Source: Sitta carolinensis (taxonomy: Eukaryota > Chordata > Aves > Passeriformes > Sittidae). From it: 64,000 bases of DNA. Position 1 is the stretch's first letter; each line of letters begins with the position of its first letter. Made by a program: the position numbers and the translations under genes. The notes beneath the pieces are model-generated. The model was not told the origin of the DNA. It ran no database searches and saw only the letters and a program-made list of their open reading frames with translations. Where the stretch lies: contig CM063288.1 in the NCBI GenBank assembly GCA_032173965.1, positions 25,824,001 through 25,888,000 on the forward strand, given 5' to 3'. Positions 25,201 to 35,369 of this stretch are shown here, piece by piece.

Positions 25201-27218
25201 CAGGTTTCCCTGCCAAAAAAAAAATTTAGAACAGCCACAGTCTCATTGCTAGTATTCATTAAATGTTATTGTTAAAATTAAACTCTGTCCTGAGAAACAG
25301 TCTTTTAAAATATTCTTTCAAACTATCACATCCTCTCATTTGAAATTAAAAGTTTATTTTCTCCTTCAGACACCTGCTGTCCTCTTCAAGTACTGTAATG
25401 TGACACTCGACATGCAATTGAATTATTCTAATATAACATACACCAGATGTCATGACCACACTTCACTTTAACTTGAGAAAAATCAAAAAGAACAAAGTGT
25501 GAACTCAATTCAAGGTGTAAAGAAAAATCAGAAGTTCCATGGGAACATATGAGACATAAAAAAGTGTCATTAAGTACTATTACTTCTATTGTTTTTCAGT
25601 ATGACCCCTGGTAAACAGGAACTCTCTCAGCCAGCTCTTGCATCTGAAATTACAGCATACCATTTGTGCTAACAATTTCTATGATCATTTCTCTGAGCTT
25701 ATTTCCAAAGAGCCTCAGTTGTTCAGTAGCAAAGAAACACTCGCTGACTGTCAAATTACAGCTTAAAGTTATTCATCTTGTGCCATTTGAGCATTTGCCC
25801 TACAGCTTTTGACAAACATTCATGTTTTTTTCTCACTTCATCAGCCTCCTCAGCTGAAATGGCAGGTGAAGTGCAAGTTAATTTAGAGCACAGTCCAACT
25901 GTTGTTTCAGACAAGAGAGGGAGCTGTGAGCTGAGAAGGAAGTTATATGTAGGGCACAGTGGGAACTCTGCTAATAATGCAAAAGGTTAGTGAATGGCAG
26001 CTAATAATGTGAAAGGTCAGAGAATAGTGGGTTGATGTTTTTTGGCATATTTTGTTCATATTTTAGGTTTAAAAAGGCATTTCTAAGAGAACAGGACTCA
26101 GATAGTTAACCCACACATTAATAAAACACTGTGTTATTGGTAAAACCTGCAATGACAGCTCTGAAAAATAAAGTCATCTATAGATGGTAGACAAGGTTAG
26201 ACAAATTCTGCTATTTCAGCCCAGGCAGCACTGATGAGACTGGCGTTCAGGAAGTCTTAAAGAGCAAGGAAGAATGCCCTTGTGGTTACCGTATGGGCTG
26301 CAATTCAGGAAATCTGCTTTTAATTCCCAGCTCTCAACAACTTCAAGGACTATATTTTGCAATGAATTTAATACCTGGGCATTCTGGGCATTTTCATTTG
26401 GGCAGAGAGGGGGAGTGAAATAAGGGAAGCAAAGAAGAAAGCCAGCTACTTTCCCAGCTGGCTCATCAGTTATCAAGTAATATTTATTTTATTCCAGTAA
26501 AACAACACTACAGATAAGTACCAAATCACCAACACCGAATCGTAATTCTGGATTTGTCCCTATGTGCCACTGCTCCCTGTGTCCAGAAGATAATAATTTT
26601 CAACTGCTGGTCCTGAAAAAGCAGACGGAAGTGTGCTTTTGGCACTGCTGGCTAAACAAGCCAGCCTTTCTAAGAACATGTACTGTGAGTGACAAAGCAA
26701 ATCAGTTAAAACAGCTGATATTGTGTAGCAGGTTTGATCCACAGTTTATAGTGAATTTGAGAAAAGCAAGGAACTCTCCCATAAACTTCCCTGGGATTAA
26801 GTCACTGCCCTCTCACTCAGAGGCAGTTGACTTCCACGGAAAAAAAAATAAAGCTTACTGGTCTTAAAACAAAATCCTCAAAGGACATCCTGGAATACAA
26901 TTCACTCAGGCCAGTTCCTCCCTCATCCTGAAACCAGGCAGCAACTTAAATACAATGCCACGGCCACTTCCCACTTTGCAGAGAGGAAACCACAACTCAC
27001 CTACGGTCCTCAGACTTGGGGATGGGGTTGGTGCAGCGTTGGCTGTTGTACTTGGCCACATATTCACATTGCTTGAAGGGGGCAGTCTTGTCCTCCAGAA
27101 CGTGTCTGATACAGAAGGCGTAGCCGTTAAGTCGCCTCTGCTTGCACAGTTTGGGGCTATATGAGCACAAGGGCTTATTGTCAACCTCAGAGAAGTGTAT
27201 GTGTTTGCCTTCATACAT
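3047..27218 (-). CDS. INO80D: INO80 complex subunit D, complete coding region, 9 coding exons
   Basis: INO80D is a nuclear, metazoan-specific accessory subunit of the INO80 ATP-dependent chromatin remodeller. Coding segments joined on the minus strand are 27001-27218, 20755-21506, 17598-17706, 11428-11652, 9393-9502, 7382-7515, 5733-5950, 5188-5345 and 3047-4215. They total 3093 nt, or 1030 residues plus TGA, against about 1027 in human. Every junction keeps phase. Two Cys/His-rich zf-C3HC3H-type modules are visible, at about residues 17-76 and 449-514. A basic KKHKKKRRR tract follows at about 545-560, then an acidic stretch at about 590-640 and a long Ser/Thr/Pro/Gln-rich low-complexity C-terminus. 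The start is the ATG at 27216-27218; the GTG just before it is not used because family members begin MYEGK. The match is to remembered human sequence and is very clear. No frameshift or stop was seen. Confidence 0.97.
5188..5345 (-). CDS. INO80D: INO80D coding exon 8 (residues 589-641)
   Basis: The exon lies between TTCAG (AG at 5346-5347) and a GTACTG donor (5182-5187). It encodes the acidic segment SPSTPELSADELPDDIANE, then DIPHDLELNQEDFSDVLP and ends DLQDFDFFE, almost identical to human. Confidence 0.95.
5733..5950 (-). CDS. INO80D: INO80D coding exon 7 (residues 517-588)
   Basis: The acceptor is TTTTGCTCCCAAAG (AG at 5951-5952) and the donor GTCAGT (5727-5732). The exon begins DNFLRGDSSRKVQHQQQRK. 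It encodes a strongly basic region (KPRKKTKPPALTKKHKKKRR) that is a plausible nuclear-localisation or nucleic-acid contact segment, then a Pro-rich stretch ending VEIPHI. Confidence 0.95.
5951..7381 (-). other. INO80D: INO80D intron between coding exons 6 and 7
   Basis: This 1.4-kb AT-rich intron is bounded by a GTAAGT donor and a CCCAAAG acceptor. I saw no gene, RNA or recognisable repeat in it. Confidence 0.7.
7382..7515 (-). CDS. INO80D: INO80D coding exon 6 (residues 472-516)
   Basis: The acceptor ATGCACAG (AG at 7516-7517) was chosen over an upstream CAG because only it keeps phase. The exon reads HILLNRSQQLFSSCTAKF, then DGQQCSVPVFDITHQTPLCE and EHAKKM, completing the second Cys/His module. 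The donor is GTAAGT (7376-7381), phase 0. Confidence 0.95.
7516..9392 (-). other. INO80D: INO80D intron between coding exons 5 and 6
   Basis: This AT-rich intron contains an A22 run at 8233-8254. Open frames around 8206-8562 are short and resemble no known protein. The A run has no recognisable retrocopy attached. Confidence 0.65.
8233..8254. repeat. A22 homopolymer
   Basis: A run of 22 A on the plus strand in an INO80D intron. Confidence 0.93.
9393..9502 (-). CDS. INO80D: INO80D coding exon 5 (residues 435-471)
   Basis: This 110-nt exon was found from splice sites and homology. The acceptor is TTCTTTTCAG (AG at 9503-9504). The translation includes CSGTSKGEQCTNKALPFTRH and then CFQ, the first half of the second zf-C3HC3H module. 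The donor at 9391-9392 reads GTATCC, a weak match to consensus. Phase goes from 2 to 1, as both neighbours require. Confidence 0.92.
9503..11427 (-). other. INO80D: INO80D intron between coding exons 4 and 5
   Basis: The intron is mostly AT-rich, with one more GC-rich stretch at about 9880-10300 that holds a 131-codon plus-strand open frame (9881-10276) of unknown meaning. No repeat family was recognised. Confidence 0.6.
11428..11652 (-). CDS. INO80D: INO80D coding exon 4 (residues 360-434)
   Basis: The exon opens after CTTCTTCAG (AG at 11653-11654). It encodes SDDDNADDRSS and then a basic, probably helical segment (CTYFQQKYKHLCRLERAE, RQKKCRHTLRKALLQAA) conserved in INO80D. The donor is GTTAGA at 11422-11427, weaker than consensus. 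The open frame continues into the intron, but family similarity stops at the donor. Confidence 0.93.
12604..12628. repeat. T25 homopolymer
   Basis: A run of 25 T on the plus strand, i.e. poly(A) in the INO80D pre-mRNA sense. No retrocopy was recognised on either side. Confidence 0.95.
14810..15358 (-). mobile_element. Solitary avian endogenous retrovirus LTR (copy A)
   Basis: The element runs from TGTCGTGGTTTAACCC to AAACCAGGACA, so it has TG...CA ends. It resembles an LTR family abundant in bird genomes, probably ERVL-type; the family is assigned from memory. Shared landmarks include a block like CCAGTGGGATAGGGAGAG, a stretch like TTGGCCAGTTGGGGTCAG, and CTTGACTTAGGGTAAA. The family reads as a promoter in the opposite direction, so this copy is on the minus strand, sense to INO80D. 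A former TATA region lies near 15090-15100 and has decayed. There is an internal A19 run at 14982-15000. No internal viral genes flank it, which fits a solo LTR from recombination. The 5-bp flanks (attgt / ctgct) do not match, so no target duplication is seen. Confidence 0.85.
17598..17706 (-). CDS. INO80D: INO80D coding exon 3 (residues 324-359)
   Basis: This 109-nt exon lies between a CCCTTAG acceptor (AG at 17707-17708) and a GTAAGT donor (17592-17597). Joined to exon 2 it reads GLDWSEDSGEELEDSEQ and then PYQVAWSIRESL, matching the human protein closely. Entry phase is 1 and exit phase is 2, consistent with both neighbours. Confidence 0.94.
17707..20754 (-). other. INO80D: INO80D intron between coding exons 2 and 3
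   Basis: This 3.0-kb AT-rich intron contains no recognisable gene, RNA or repeat family. Confidence 0.65.
20755..21506 (-). CDS. INO80D: INO80D coding exon 2 (residues 73-323)
   Basis: The exon starts after CAAAG at 21507-21511 and ends at a GTGAGT donor (20749-20754). It completes the first zinc module (YCNSHLQ), then encodes a Lys-rich stretch, an acidic ELEDPFAFNEEDDD segment, a basic helix-like segment (KKLQSKLAQNRQRQRE) and a Gln/His-rich tract from CAG/CAA codons near 21090-21125. It ends in the conserved LVKLCTRKQQLDTDLFPHL segment. Confidence 0.96.
21507..27000 (-). other. INO80D: INO80D intron between coding exons 1 and 2
   Basis: This 5.5-kb intron contains a TAA-rich microsatellite (21989-22031) and a somewhat GC-richer stretch near 23590-24100 with short open frames on both strands that resemble nothing known. 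Confidence 0.65.
21989..22031. repeat. (TAA)n-rich microsatellite
   Basis: An impure run of TTA/TAA units ends in about six consecutive TAA units at 22012-22030. Confidence 0.85.
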
Positions 27219-27247
27219 CACGTGACTCTATTCCTTGTGAACATCAG
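27001..27247 (-). CDS. INO80D: INO80D coding exon 1 (CDS 27001-27218, residues 1-72)
   Basis: This exon carries the start codon at 27216-27218 with G at -3, and 29 nt of 5' UTR back to an acceptor (TTCTTTCAG, AG at 27248-27249). It encodes most of the first zf-C3HC3H module, with Cys/His pairs such as CSYSPKLC, CIRH, CEY and RCTNP. The donor is GTGAGT at 26995-27000, and the exon ends two bases into an Arg codon. Confidence 0.95.
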
Positions 27248-30200
27248 CTGAAAGAACCAAAATATTGAAACAAATCACATAAGAGAAGAAAAACTGCATT
27301 CAGTTCTAGGCTGTGTGTTTCATTTTGGCCAGAAAGAAGGACCCAAAACAATACCTGATTTTAAATCTTCTGTACCATGTCAATGTTAGGAGAGAGCCCC
27401 AAGGACACCACTATCCTGGAATGATGATGAACCAAGATGAAGCAGATTGTCTAAGGAAAATATCAAAAGGGTCAATGTCAGTCAGAATAAAACAGGTATT
27501 ACTACAATAAGTAATGTACATGCAGTCACCAAGCCTGTGGTTTGGCTTGCATTCAATAAAAAAACCGTAGAATAGTTTTCAATCAGTAGTCACACATCTT
27601 TGGAAAATACAAAAGAATTACTGGGGAAAAGAAAATTCTACTGCCACCACACTTAAATCACTTCAACAGAACTCCACTCATCTACCAGAAAGTGATGAGA
27701 AGTTACAAGTTGAAAAAGGTTAAGTGTCAGATTAGATCACTTGCTTTCACAAATCAAGCTGAAAGATGATTAACCCATTTGATTGCAGAGGGTTTACTTC
27801 AAGGTATCTTTGCTTACAAAACCACAGCAGACTGTCTTTGCTCTGCAAAATTATTTTGCCAGTCAGTGCAACAAAACACTTTTTTAAGAAAAGCTTTCTT
27901 CACCACACCTGATGATCAGTCTTTCGGATCTTGTAGCTGTTTACAATTTCTGCAAGCATCCATATGCAGTGCTTCCTGAGGTCATCATGGTTCTTCAAAG
28001 TTTATCCTACCTCTCTGTACTTTTTTTAGGGAAATGCAGGCATTAATACCAGTCAGTACTCCCATCAGTGCCAGAAGGGATAAAATGTCAATTCAGCAAG
28101 AGGCTGGGTGGGGTTCCCCCCTAATGTAATTTTCTACAGTGCAAATCCATGCAACCAAAAGGTACTAATTTTGGGAGCTGAAAAAGAGAGGTCTTTGGCA
28201 ATCATCTTTTTTAAAAAACAAACGAAGCCCCCAAACCATCCCAAAGTAGTTTCAAAAAAAATTAACAGTATATATATTCTGCAGCTACTGTGATACACTA
28301 AGCTTAACCTGCAAAGGGTAGTTTTTATTCAGAAAGGTCATCCTGAAGCACTGTAATGAACTCTTTTGAACACTGTGTATTCATTCAGTACTCAGTTCAG
28401 TTTCATATGTTTTATACACCAAAGAAAGGAATGTTCAGAGGTGATATTCAGGAAATATGTAATAAATTATAGGCCCATGACAAATGTACAGATTACCATG
28501 TCAATGAAATTACTTGTTCCTGAGGCCCAAAATGGCAGAGCAGAATTACAAGGAGGAAGCCTATACAGACTTTGCAGGAAAGATGTACTTTCCTCTTGTA
28601 AAGGTACAAGCCTCCAGCTTCTGCTGTAAAAAAACGTACCATGAGAAAATGAAAAAGCACTACAGCACTGGGGGATCTAACAAAACAATTTTAAGTCATT
28701 AGGGCAAAACAAAACACCCTATCCCATAGAGTAAACAGCATAAATCTGGCCTTCATTAGCATATACCTAGCTTTAGAAGCAGAAAGACAGAAGAGTACTA
28801 AAAGATTTAAAAACACAATTAAAATTCTTGGAACAGCTGTTCATGCACACATGCAACATACAGAGCATATGAAGGGAGACAGGTGCTACAGAGTGTAACT
28901 ACTGCAAGTGACCTGCACAATCATTTGACAATAATGGTAACTTTGTATTTCCTCTTGATACACATTTTCCCTTTCCATGAACCCAGGAAGAAGCCAACCC
29001 CAGAAGCAGGGGTCTCGCTTTGCTCACACCAGAGAGCCACAACATAAGCACAGACACCTAATCCAGTTCCAGTCACTTTTCTCAACTTTTCTCAAGGCAT
29101 AGAAGCACATAACACTATATATATATTTGAAACCAACCAATCATTGGAGTATGACTTCACACAACACATCAGTCTTAAGAACAAAAAAATTCATTGTTGA
29201 CTGTGCCCTCCAAAACAACAGAATGGGAAGAGGGAACAATCTCTTCTTTAGCATGTTAAGGACCAAATATTCCTTTCAGTCACCTTGGCTCAGGCAGATA
29301 CTGACATACTCTTCAGTATTATTCAGCAAAAACACGAAGGAAAAACATAAATCCCAGGGGAACACGACTCATACAGGAGTTGTGGTCAGTGTTTGTATCC
29401 CATATGTTTGAGAGATGGACTCTTTTATTACTATGACAGCAAAAGTAATCAAATGAGTCTTAACTACTTGCAGCTCACACACACAACACTGACAGAAAGC
29501 CTTCTGCTGGAGACTCTGCTTCTCTCAGTTTATCAAAGCTTGTATTAGGTGGAATACTGGACTGGACATAAAACTTGAAAGACCAAGTGTATCTTGCAAC
29601 TGGGGAGACCCACATGTTGCTCTCTATTTTCTTCTGGTTTAGTTATCACCATCTTTTAAACTACCACTGTCATGCTTTGCAGAGTTCCTGATGGATCACT
29701 AACTTTCTCCTCTTTAGTACAACCCAGCCATATTTTTTTCTGAAGGTTAGCAAGCAATAGACCAAAGAAAAAGAGTTCCTCAGGATGGCTCCAAAGTAAA
29801 CAGTGAGAAATGCATACCTTGTGTGCCTCCATTAAGCTTCTGTAAAGAAACTGCTCCACAGTTCCCAGCCTCTATAATCCTAGATTTATTCTTGTGGCCA
29901 CAGTCTTATTTTTGGATTTAACTCATAATTAAGTCTTATTTTTGCATTTAACTTGACTGAGTCAAGGCAGGCATAGTATTTCACTTCTCAGTTGTCTGAG
30001 AGATACAGGGCACAAGGACAATGCCATATGAAAGATTCACACAAAAACAGTGACAATAATCCCAAGGAAACCAACAAGCATGAATGCAAGTTTTTGGGTC
30101 TATATATACACTAAGAGAAGCTCATGCAAATATAACCATGTTGAAAATCCTGACAGTAATCAATTAGTGTATCTAGAGTGCAAGGAACAAGAAAGCAAAT

Positions 30201-30413
30201 AAACGTAACAGCCAACCAATCCTATATTTAAAAAAAACACGGCAATTTTCTCAAACTTACAATTATATCTTTATTGGTAGATTCTTAAAGACTCCCCAAA
30301 AGAAGACATGTCACTATGTGGATATACACCCAGGATCGGAAACTGTAGCTGGACTTAATCTAAAATGAGCTTTTTTTTTTTCTTTTTTAATTTCCATGGC
30401 AAACCATGGAAGA

Positions 30414-30429
30414 GTGTGTGTGTGTGTGT
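30414..30429. repeat. (GT)8 microsatellite
   Basis: Eight consecutive GT units are followed by a TA-rich stretch. Confidence 0.9.
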
Positions 30430-31077
30430 ATAAATATATATATAAAAATAATGAGGACACTTAAATCTCTTCATTCTGACTTCATCTGATGCAGTGTTTT
30501 ATTTTTAACAATTTACAGGAGTTCTTAACTGAGCTTTTTGCTGCTATGTAAAAAGTAGCACAAGCATGGAATACGCACATGTCACTTAACTGAAGAGAAC
30601 TGAAACTACACTTAGCTAAATAGTGGGTGGGGGAAAAATTATTTTTGTCCCACAGGATTCAGTAAGAGATGACGGAAACACGGACTTCCCCTGGAAAAAG
30701 CAAATGCTTAAGCAGCTGTACTTCACTACAAAAATATCAGAATACAAAACTTTCTGGAAGCTGTTTTCAGTTTTGCATTTATACTCTACATTGAACATGT
30801 AGGAAAGTTCAACAGAAAAATAAATTATGCCTGCATGTGCTCAAACTAACTTTAGCCACAACCTGTGAATGAGAAACCAGAAGCTGCTTCTTGAGGAACC
30901 TAGATTTTCCTTAAACAATTGATTCTAAATAAAAGACTTTGAGCTGGTCAGAAACAACAGGGCAAAGAACAGAAGGTAATCCAAAAATGCATGCCCTTGC
31001 CAAATGATGTAATATGTGACTGAGGTTAAAAAAAAATCATGGCAGGGAATAAGGTAAATACAGAGAAGTCATACCAG

Positions 31078-31275
31078 ATCACACAATACTGCAACTAGGG
31101 GGTACCTGATGAAGTTAGTAAGAGATTGACTCAAAACATACCAAAGAAGTACTTCTTCATTTTCACTACTCACAGATAGTGAACTGCTGGAGCTTGCTGC
31201 CACATGAGACTATGGAAGCAAACCGTACCATCAGGCTCAAAAAGGTAATAGAGAAGTTCACTGACAACGGGGACA
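31078..31275 (+). mobile_element. Old CR1 LINE fragment (3' region)
   Basis: The plus strand matches the remembered 3' end of CR1 reverse-transcriptase sequences. It has AAGAAGTACTTCTTCA, then a block equivalent to the usual GTGGAACTC-TGCCACA (here CTGGAGCTTGCTGCCACA), then CAGGCTCAAAAAGG and a degenerate tail. It is 5' truncated and clearly diverged, so it is an old insertion in an INO80D intron. Confidence 0.75.
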
Positions 31276-31692
31276 AAAGTAATCCACCCGCTAGTATGAC
31301 AACTATTTAACAGTTTATTATTTAACAACTATTGGTGGTGGAGAAATAAGAGAAGAAAGCACTAAAAAAGTGTCTGGGCGTTCATGCCCTTCCTAAGTAG
31401 CATCACTTATTTCTACTGCCCAAGACAGAACATTTAGCTGGATCCAAGCTAATTTGACCCCACAGGGTATTTTTCACATTCTTACGAGGTTATCACTAAT
31501 ATTTGTAACTTCATAACACATTCACTTCTCCCCTTGTCCCATTTTTTATTCTTGAGCAGCTGACTGGAAGAAAATCTCCTCCCTCTGGCTAAAGTCTATC
31601 TGGACATGTGAAGAAGAGTAACAAACTTAGCACCCCAGCAAGGCTTTATAGCGAGGACAGGCGGGACACAAGCAAAGACACACTATGAGACA

Positions 31693-32106
31693 TCAGCACT
31701 TAGGAGCTGAGCTATTTGTCCTGTTGAGTGCAGCCACTGGTATCCTGTAAGACAACTGATGGTAGTTTGCACAATGACTGCAAAAAGGGAAATTAAAGAT
31801 TTCAATACACACAGGTTCACATCTGTCCAACTGCCAATATCTACTATCACCCTCTGGAAGAAGCAGTACTGCTTTTAGTACTGGCTTTTTGGTACAGGCA
31901 TAACCAATCAGCTCCCTTGCAGTGCACATCAGCTCCAAAGACAACACAGTCGTAGCTCTGCACTCCACATACCCTCTTCCAAGAGAGTTAAACAGTCCTT
32001 CAGAGAGGCTGGAAAACAGCGCAGCAGCAAACTTTGGAGCATGATCTTTACTATAACCATATCCAAGCACCAGCATTATGTCATACAGAAATCTGGTACC
32101 TGACAT
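31693..32106 (-). other. Unexplained 137-codon open frame in the INO80D 5'-UTR intron
   Basis: The frame starts at an ATG (32104-32106) with A at -3 and ends at TGA or TAA near 31693. The translation is Cys-rich (MCTARELIGYACTKKPVLKA, then FPFCSHCANY) and resembles no family I know. It has no signal peptide, repeat or obvious domain. It is longer than other background frames in this AT-rich sequence, but no promoter, splice partner or conservation evidence supports it. It could be chance or a relic of an old insertion. Confidence 0.2.
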
Positions 32107-35100
32107 TGTGAGTAGTCTACAGGGAAGTTAATGGCTTACTCACTAATAGAAAGCCCAAAGCACTAGAGCCTCAAAACTCAGATCGGTAATTTTGCACAAA
32201 TGCTGTGCTGAAAATATTAGAGTATTTTAAATCATGTGGGTTGATACGTTCTTAAACATATGCTCAGAACTTGACATTCAGTGTACGTAAGACCCTTTTA
32301 GGCAATGGAATCCCCAAATGCATTGTAAATTGCAAGGCAATTATATGCTGGTGGTTAAAAGATGTATAATTAAGAGGACTGAGCTCAGAGCTTCACACAC
32401 TGCATCCAAACAAAATCCACAACTACAGAGGTCTTTACTGTGTTGTTTGCATTTGCTAATACTATCCTAAATTTCATGTTAAATTGCTTAGTGTGTTCAT
32501 GACATCACACAGACAAGGTACAATCATTTCCGTACGTTCCCAAAACCATCAGCTTGGAGCCAGAAGTAGAACACGGATCTACAAGAATCTCAGCTTCTCC
32601 ACAAGCGCAAATAATATAAATAGTAATTTTGTCATTTCCTCTTGACCAAGGAAGAACAAGTACTTGCCACTGTCAGACCCATTTCCTGAAACTGAGCAGA
32701 CACACGGAATGCAAGATGATTGGAAACATGGAATTTCATCTATTCCAAGATGAACAGAAGCCATAAAATTCATGATAAAAAGACATGCACTTAAAGCTAT
32801 TTTATAGCAAAACTTTTCAATCAGTATTAATAAAAATATATTTCTAAGTATGAATTAAAACGTTAATTCTTTTTATTTCATAGCAACTAATACCTCTTGT
32901 TGAAATGTTTTGTTCTATCAAGAGAAGCTGTACCACATCTAATTGTGATCAACATCTACATCACAAAGTTGTCTCTTCTGTCCCTATGCCATGATCTTAC
33001 CATAAGTTTGGCTTAGATCTAGTCTTTTAACAGCTCAGTTCTATACTACACTCAGCTACCAAACCAAGAATGCTGTAATTGTGGAAACAAGAATCTTTTT
33101 GTCAGTAAAAGCACTCAAATCAAGACAGGGAACACTGGGGAGCAACCAAAGTCAACTACAAGAGTTCCTGTAAAGAACACTTTTATTAATTAGAGAACAG
33201 TCCTTACTCAGGAAGGCCTCTGAAATGCAGGTACTGCAATATACATGCAAATACCCTGACAGATCAGGGCGTTCAACATGTTAAGATCTTACAAAGTATT
33301 TTTAGTTACCACCTGGAATAGTAGTTTGGACTACTTTTTTTTCGTATGTTAAGATCTACCTAGGAAGAAAGAATCAATATTGCCCTCATTCTGCCTTTTT
33401 AGAAAGCTTATTACTCCAGTTCTGGCAAAAGGCAGTTTACATTGTATAAGGACATCCAATATATTAACAGAAAAGCAGCACAATGTTTCAGGCAACACTG
33501 GTAAAACAGATGATGTTTTAGAATATAACACAATAAATACAGAATTAAACTTAAGCATTATTCCTAATAATAGCCATAGCTAGAAAACTTACAGACTTGT
33601 AACTAGTTACAATCAAGAGCAGAAAACATAACTACGAAGAGGAAAAAAAAGTCTTTGCTCACAAACTGAACCCCTTTTGTTTTCCTACACCAAATGAACT
33701 TAAGCAGGAATTTTCATTTCATCTGATTCACTCATCTGTACCTCACAGTACCTTAAGAGAAAACCTGACAAAGATAGCCCAAACTCTAAAAAACAACAAA
33801 CACTTAAAGACTCTGAATTTTAGAAACTTCTGAGGATTTTTAAAGAAAAAAGGACTTACGCAGGAAAATTTGTAATTACTGCCAGGAGTACATTTCTATA
33901 GATTTCAAAAAGGAATTTCCTAAACATGCCTATTCCTGACCTAAGGTTCAAGATGGGCTCTGTCTCTTGAAAGTCTTTTGAACAAGGATTTCTCTATTTG
34001 AGCATCTCAGACCCCAGTCCTCCTATCAAATCCTCACAGGAAGGCTGTCACACACACTTATTTCAATGCAGTTATAAACAGGCCTGGGTTTTGCCAGGAT
34101 GAGCGGGGCTTTAAAGAGGCGGCCTTCAGATACAGCAACAAATGGACCATTCAGGACATTGCAACATGGCAAAAATGTACTTTAAAAACATTATCGCAAA
34201 TACCTGAGATAAAGCAGAGATGAAGCACACCACAACACACCTTGCATCTGTACTTGAGGGAAAAATAAGTCCAAGTCTTTTATTTATTCATATAACAGAC
34301 AACCTGCCCTTCCATATGAGGTTAAAAAAATACCTTTGTCTTATTTTTAGTCCCAATACTGCAAAGACAAATAAGCTTATTTTATCACAATATAATATCA
34401 TTCTTGCTTCAGTAGGAATACTCAATAAATAAACCAATAGAGCTTCTCACAGAGGAGCCTTTCTGCAGGTATAAGCTATTGGAGTTTCAGTGTGGTCTTG
34501 CAATAAATTTGTAGCTCCTGATGATTTACCATACCATGAGAACATGGTATACACAGTTCTGTGGGACCAGGCCCTACACACAAATTCATTCACTCATCCC
34601 AAAAATACTGAACATCAAAATAACCCTCACTACATAAATTTTGTGTTGCTTTCTGTAAATAATTTAGCTTTATAATTAATAAAACTTGTGTGATCTTTGT
34701 ATATATTGCAAACAATTCATGCAAAAGGCTGAATGTCACCAGGTTGTGATAGCTTCATAAAAAACACGAGCACTGCAGTTTGGCCATCAGCAGTGGTACC
34801 TGTGGGTATGGCCTGAGCATGAAACAGTGCCAGCAGAGGTGAGCCCATAGGGGAGGGTACCTGTCCCCGGGGGAACGGCGCATTGCCCTAAATTTGCCAA
34901 TTTTATTTTTTAAGTCTCCCAATCCTCAAAAACTGAAAGGACTTAAAATAAACCTGCATTGCATGTTGTTGAGTAACAAAGTTAGAACTAACTCTCTATG
35001 TATTTTAATCACATGGTATAATATAAGGCTTTAAGGTGAGCGTCATTGTCACTTCCAAAATTCATTTGAGGTTGCTTGTACAAAACCATTATCATTTTGA

Positions 35101-35369
35101 CCTAAAAGACACATTAAGGAATATTTGACCAAAACACGCCACCTCCCGCACTAGAAACCGGAGCTATTTCACCTTGGGGGTGAAGCACGTTGGTGGGTCT
35201 TCCAGTGCACTCACTTCACAACTACCAGACGTTCTTTTCCCTGAAAAAAAGGATCCTTTCATTTTCAGTCCTGGGAGGCAGCAGCACCTCACACAGACCC
35301 TCCCCAGCTCAGCGGGACCCCAGCCCACAGGGACAGTGTGGGTGCCCACTGGGACATGAGAGGGGGGCA

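Noticed and set aside
27219..27221. GTG one codon upstream as the INO80D start
   Set aside because: Eukaryotic initiation and family alignment both favour the ATG at 27216-27218 (MYEGK).
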